Positions 62,867 to 64,000 of a stretch of DNA of 64,000 nucleotides are shown in pieces (the stretch's first letter is position 1; every line of letters begins with the position of its first letter). The position numbers and the translations under genes were made by a program. Under the pieces are notes generated by a model that was not told where the DNA came from, made no database searches, and saw only the letters and a program-made list of their open reading frames with translations. The DNA comes from Pontibacter sp. G13. GTDB taxonomy: Bacteria > Bacteroidota > Bacteroidia > J057. The stretch lies in the NCBI RefSeq assembly GCF_031851795.1, contig NZ_CP134696.1:744001-808000 (forward strand). Reading direction: 5' to 3'.

Positions 62867-64000
62867 TCAATAGCCCGCTTGGCGAGGATCATCCTCTGAA
62901 TTCGAGGACACCTCCACGGCATGGGGCGGTGGGGAATCAGCCTGCGCGCGATGGGCTTCTGCGAACGATTTGGATTCGACTTGAGCAATCAGCCAAGTCC
63001 GGGAATCGAAATACTCCAATGATTTGCGCTCGAAGGGATCGATCAGCAATTGATCCAGCTCCGCCAACACCTTTTGTAGCCATTCCTCTGTCTCCCGAGG
63101 GGACCACCCTTCCATTTTTCCCAATCGCTTGAACATCCGAAACAGCAATTTCTCTACTCGATATCCCGGGTACTTCTTGCTAAGAAATCGCATGGCCGAA
63201 TCGGCTGCATAGACCAACACCGAGTAGTTTTTGAGTTCGTAGTGAATGACCAGATTCAGCAATCGCGAATAAATCTGCATCACAGGACGGACTGTATTCG
63301 GGAAATCATTGAGCAGTTCATTGATGGGCGGTAACCCCGACCGAGGGTCTCCCAAGGCGATATAGTAGTAGGCATGGAGGTACAAATACGTCACAACCTG
63401 CGAGTGCGGCATAGCAGGACGATATTGTTCGAAAACCCGCTGAAACTCAGGAAAGATCGCTTTGGCTCGGCTCAGCTCGCCCCGGTAGAGCAATCGTGCC
63501 ATTTCGATGGCGCCGCTGTCTGTTTCCACCTGCTGCACAACCTGAGGCGGGGCATTTTTGAGTTTACCCGGAAATTCGCGAAACGCCTTGAGGGTTGCCT
63601 GAAAGGAATGATCGGACTCTTGGGCATGGAGCAGGAGTAAACGACTGAGCACCGCCAGCATTTCCTGGGGATTCTCTTGCCGATAGGTGGGATGACCTTC
63701 CATGACCTTGAGCAAAGCTCGATTCGCGGCTGCTTCATTGCCTGCATGGCTGACAATGTGATGATACATTGCCCATATTCGCCAGTAGTACAAACAGGCA
63801 TGAAATCCTTCTGGTGGTCGATGGCAGGCCAAACTGGGATGTTGCATGATGTCCTCCAGCTGGGCCAACTCCTTCTCCGTCCTGACTTTGGAAATGCTCC
63901 TGCGTATCTCCGCCACGGATTGGTACAAGGCCAAAAAAGACAGTGTCTGTCCCAGCAACCGGGTCTCGTTCTGCGCATGGGACAAGTTGGCCCGAATCGC
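62867..64000 (-). CDS. Helical-repeat hypothetical protein, 5' end beyond window edge
   Basis: The frame is open to the right edge: 377 codons seen, continuing upstream of a possible TTG at 63985 without a stop, so the start lies outside the window. The protein is all-helical with TPR-like spacing (ALYQSVAEIRRSISKV, NRALLKVMEGHP, EMARLLYRGELSRAKAIFPEF) and an acidic, Ser/Pro-rich tail (SPPPHAVEVSSNSEDD). No family recognised. It resembles large helical scaffold proteins of unknown role common in Bacteroidota. It converges on lon. Confidence 0.75.
   Translation of the reverse strand, partial: AIRANLSHAQNETRLLGQTLSFLALYQSVAEIRRSISKVRTEKELAQLEDIMQHPSLACHRPPEGFHACLYYWRIWAMYHHIVSHAGNEAAANRALLKVMEGHPTYRQENPQEMLAVLSRLLLLHAQESDHSFQATLKAFREFPGKLKNAPPQVVQQVETDSGAIEMARLLYRGELSRAKAIFPEFQRVFEQYRPAMPHSQVVTYLYLHAYYYIALGDPRSGLPPINELLNDFPNTVRPVMQIYSRLLNLVIHYELKNYSVLVYAADSAMRFLSKKYPGYRVEKLLFRMFKRLGKMEGWSPRETEEWLQKVLAELDQLLIDPFERKSLEYFDSRTWLIAQVESKSFAEAHRAQADSPPPHAVEVSSNSEDDPRQAGY

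Overview
The window is a stretch of a Bacteroidota chromosome, probably from an environmental lineage related to Saprospiria/Lewinella (the class-level placement is tentative). The reasons are two proteins with type IX secretion (T9SS) C-terminal sorting domains, a very large FG-GAP/ASPIC/SdrD-like surface protein, DUF4296 and DUF5606 proteins, MutS2, a LpxH-type lipid A hydrolase, weak Shine-Dalgarno signals, and several TAnnTTTG boxes that fit the Bacteroidota -7 promoter consensus. I see no rRNA, tRNA, CRISPR array, prophage or intact insertion sequence. Most of the window is ordinary chromosome with many short intergenic hairpin terminators.

Layout. 1-485: the start of a secreted protein cut by the window edge. 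697-4031 (minus): a co-directional group of trhO, an unknown gene, a HupE/UreJ-like membrane protein and a sterol desaturase-family hydroxylase. 4138-5928 (plus): an M23 lipoprotein and a LysM protein. 6308-8992: small proteins, a steroid 5-alpha-reductase-like membrane protein and a CHAD protein. 9112-15761: a secreted C1 peptidase, a secreted alpha/beta hydrolase, an ACMSD-like decarboxylase, an Asp-box propeller protein, yidD and a His-rich lipoprotein. 15949-19925: an M1 peptidase and a hydrolase-OsmC fusion. 20328-30283: two giant surface protein genes. 30525-36985: a GT2/membrane glycosyl transfer pair, a DUF937-OmpA protein, a DUF389 protein, SufE and a SUF-associated DUF59 protein. 37307-41440: yedK, an OmpA-like protein and a degenerate cyanophycinase-like T9SS cargo. 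41691-46609: ftsH, lpxH, a secreted propeller protein and prfA. 46710-53643 (minus): a surface-polysaccharide block with cysC, cysD, cysN, gmd, fcl and a Wzx-type flippase. 53944-57469: mutS2, a DUF4296 lipoprotein and folA. 57470-59480: a gene-free block of repeats. 59539-64000: a DUF5606 protein, lon and a truncated helical-repeat protein.

How genes may work together. The cysC-cysD-cysN set makes PAPS, and gmd-fcl makes GDP-L-fucose, next to a flippase. No PAPS reductase is present here, so a sulfated, fucose-containing surface glycan is a reasonable hypothesis. The 986-aa and 2307-aa proteins form a tandem pair. The first has no sorting domain, and a domain that I would expect to follow it lies inside the second, so the locus may be a product of recombination.

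The most unusual DNA is non-coding. A tandem ~540-bp repeat at 57710-59076 is built from related palindromic modules. A second family of ~130-180 bp interspersed elements occurs three times (37104-37280, 57521-57650, 59166-59340). It has two conserved blocks separated by a variable middle. I could not name either family from the sequence alone.
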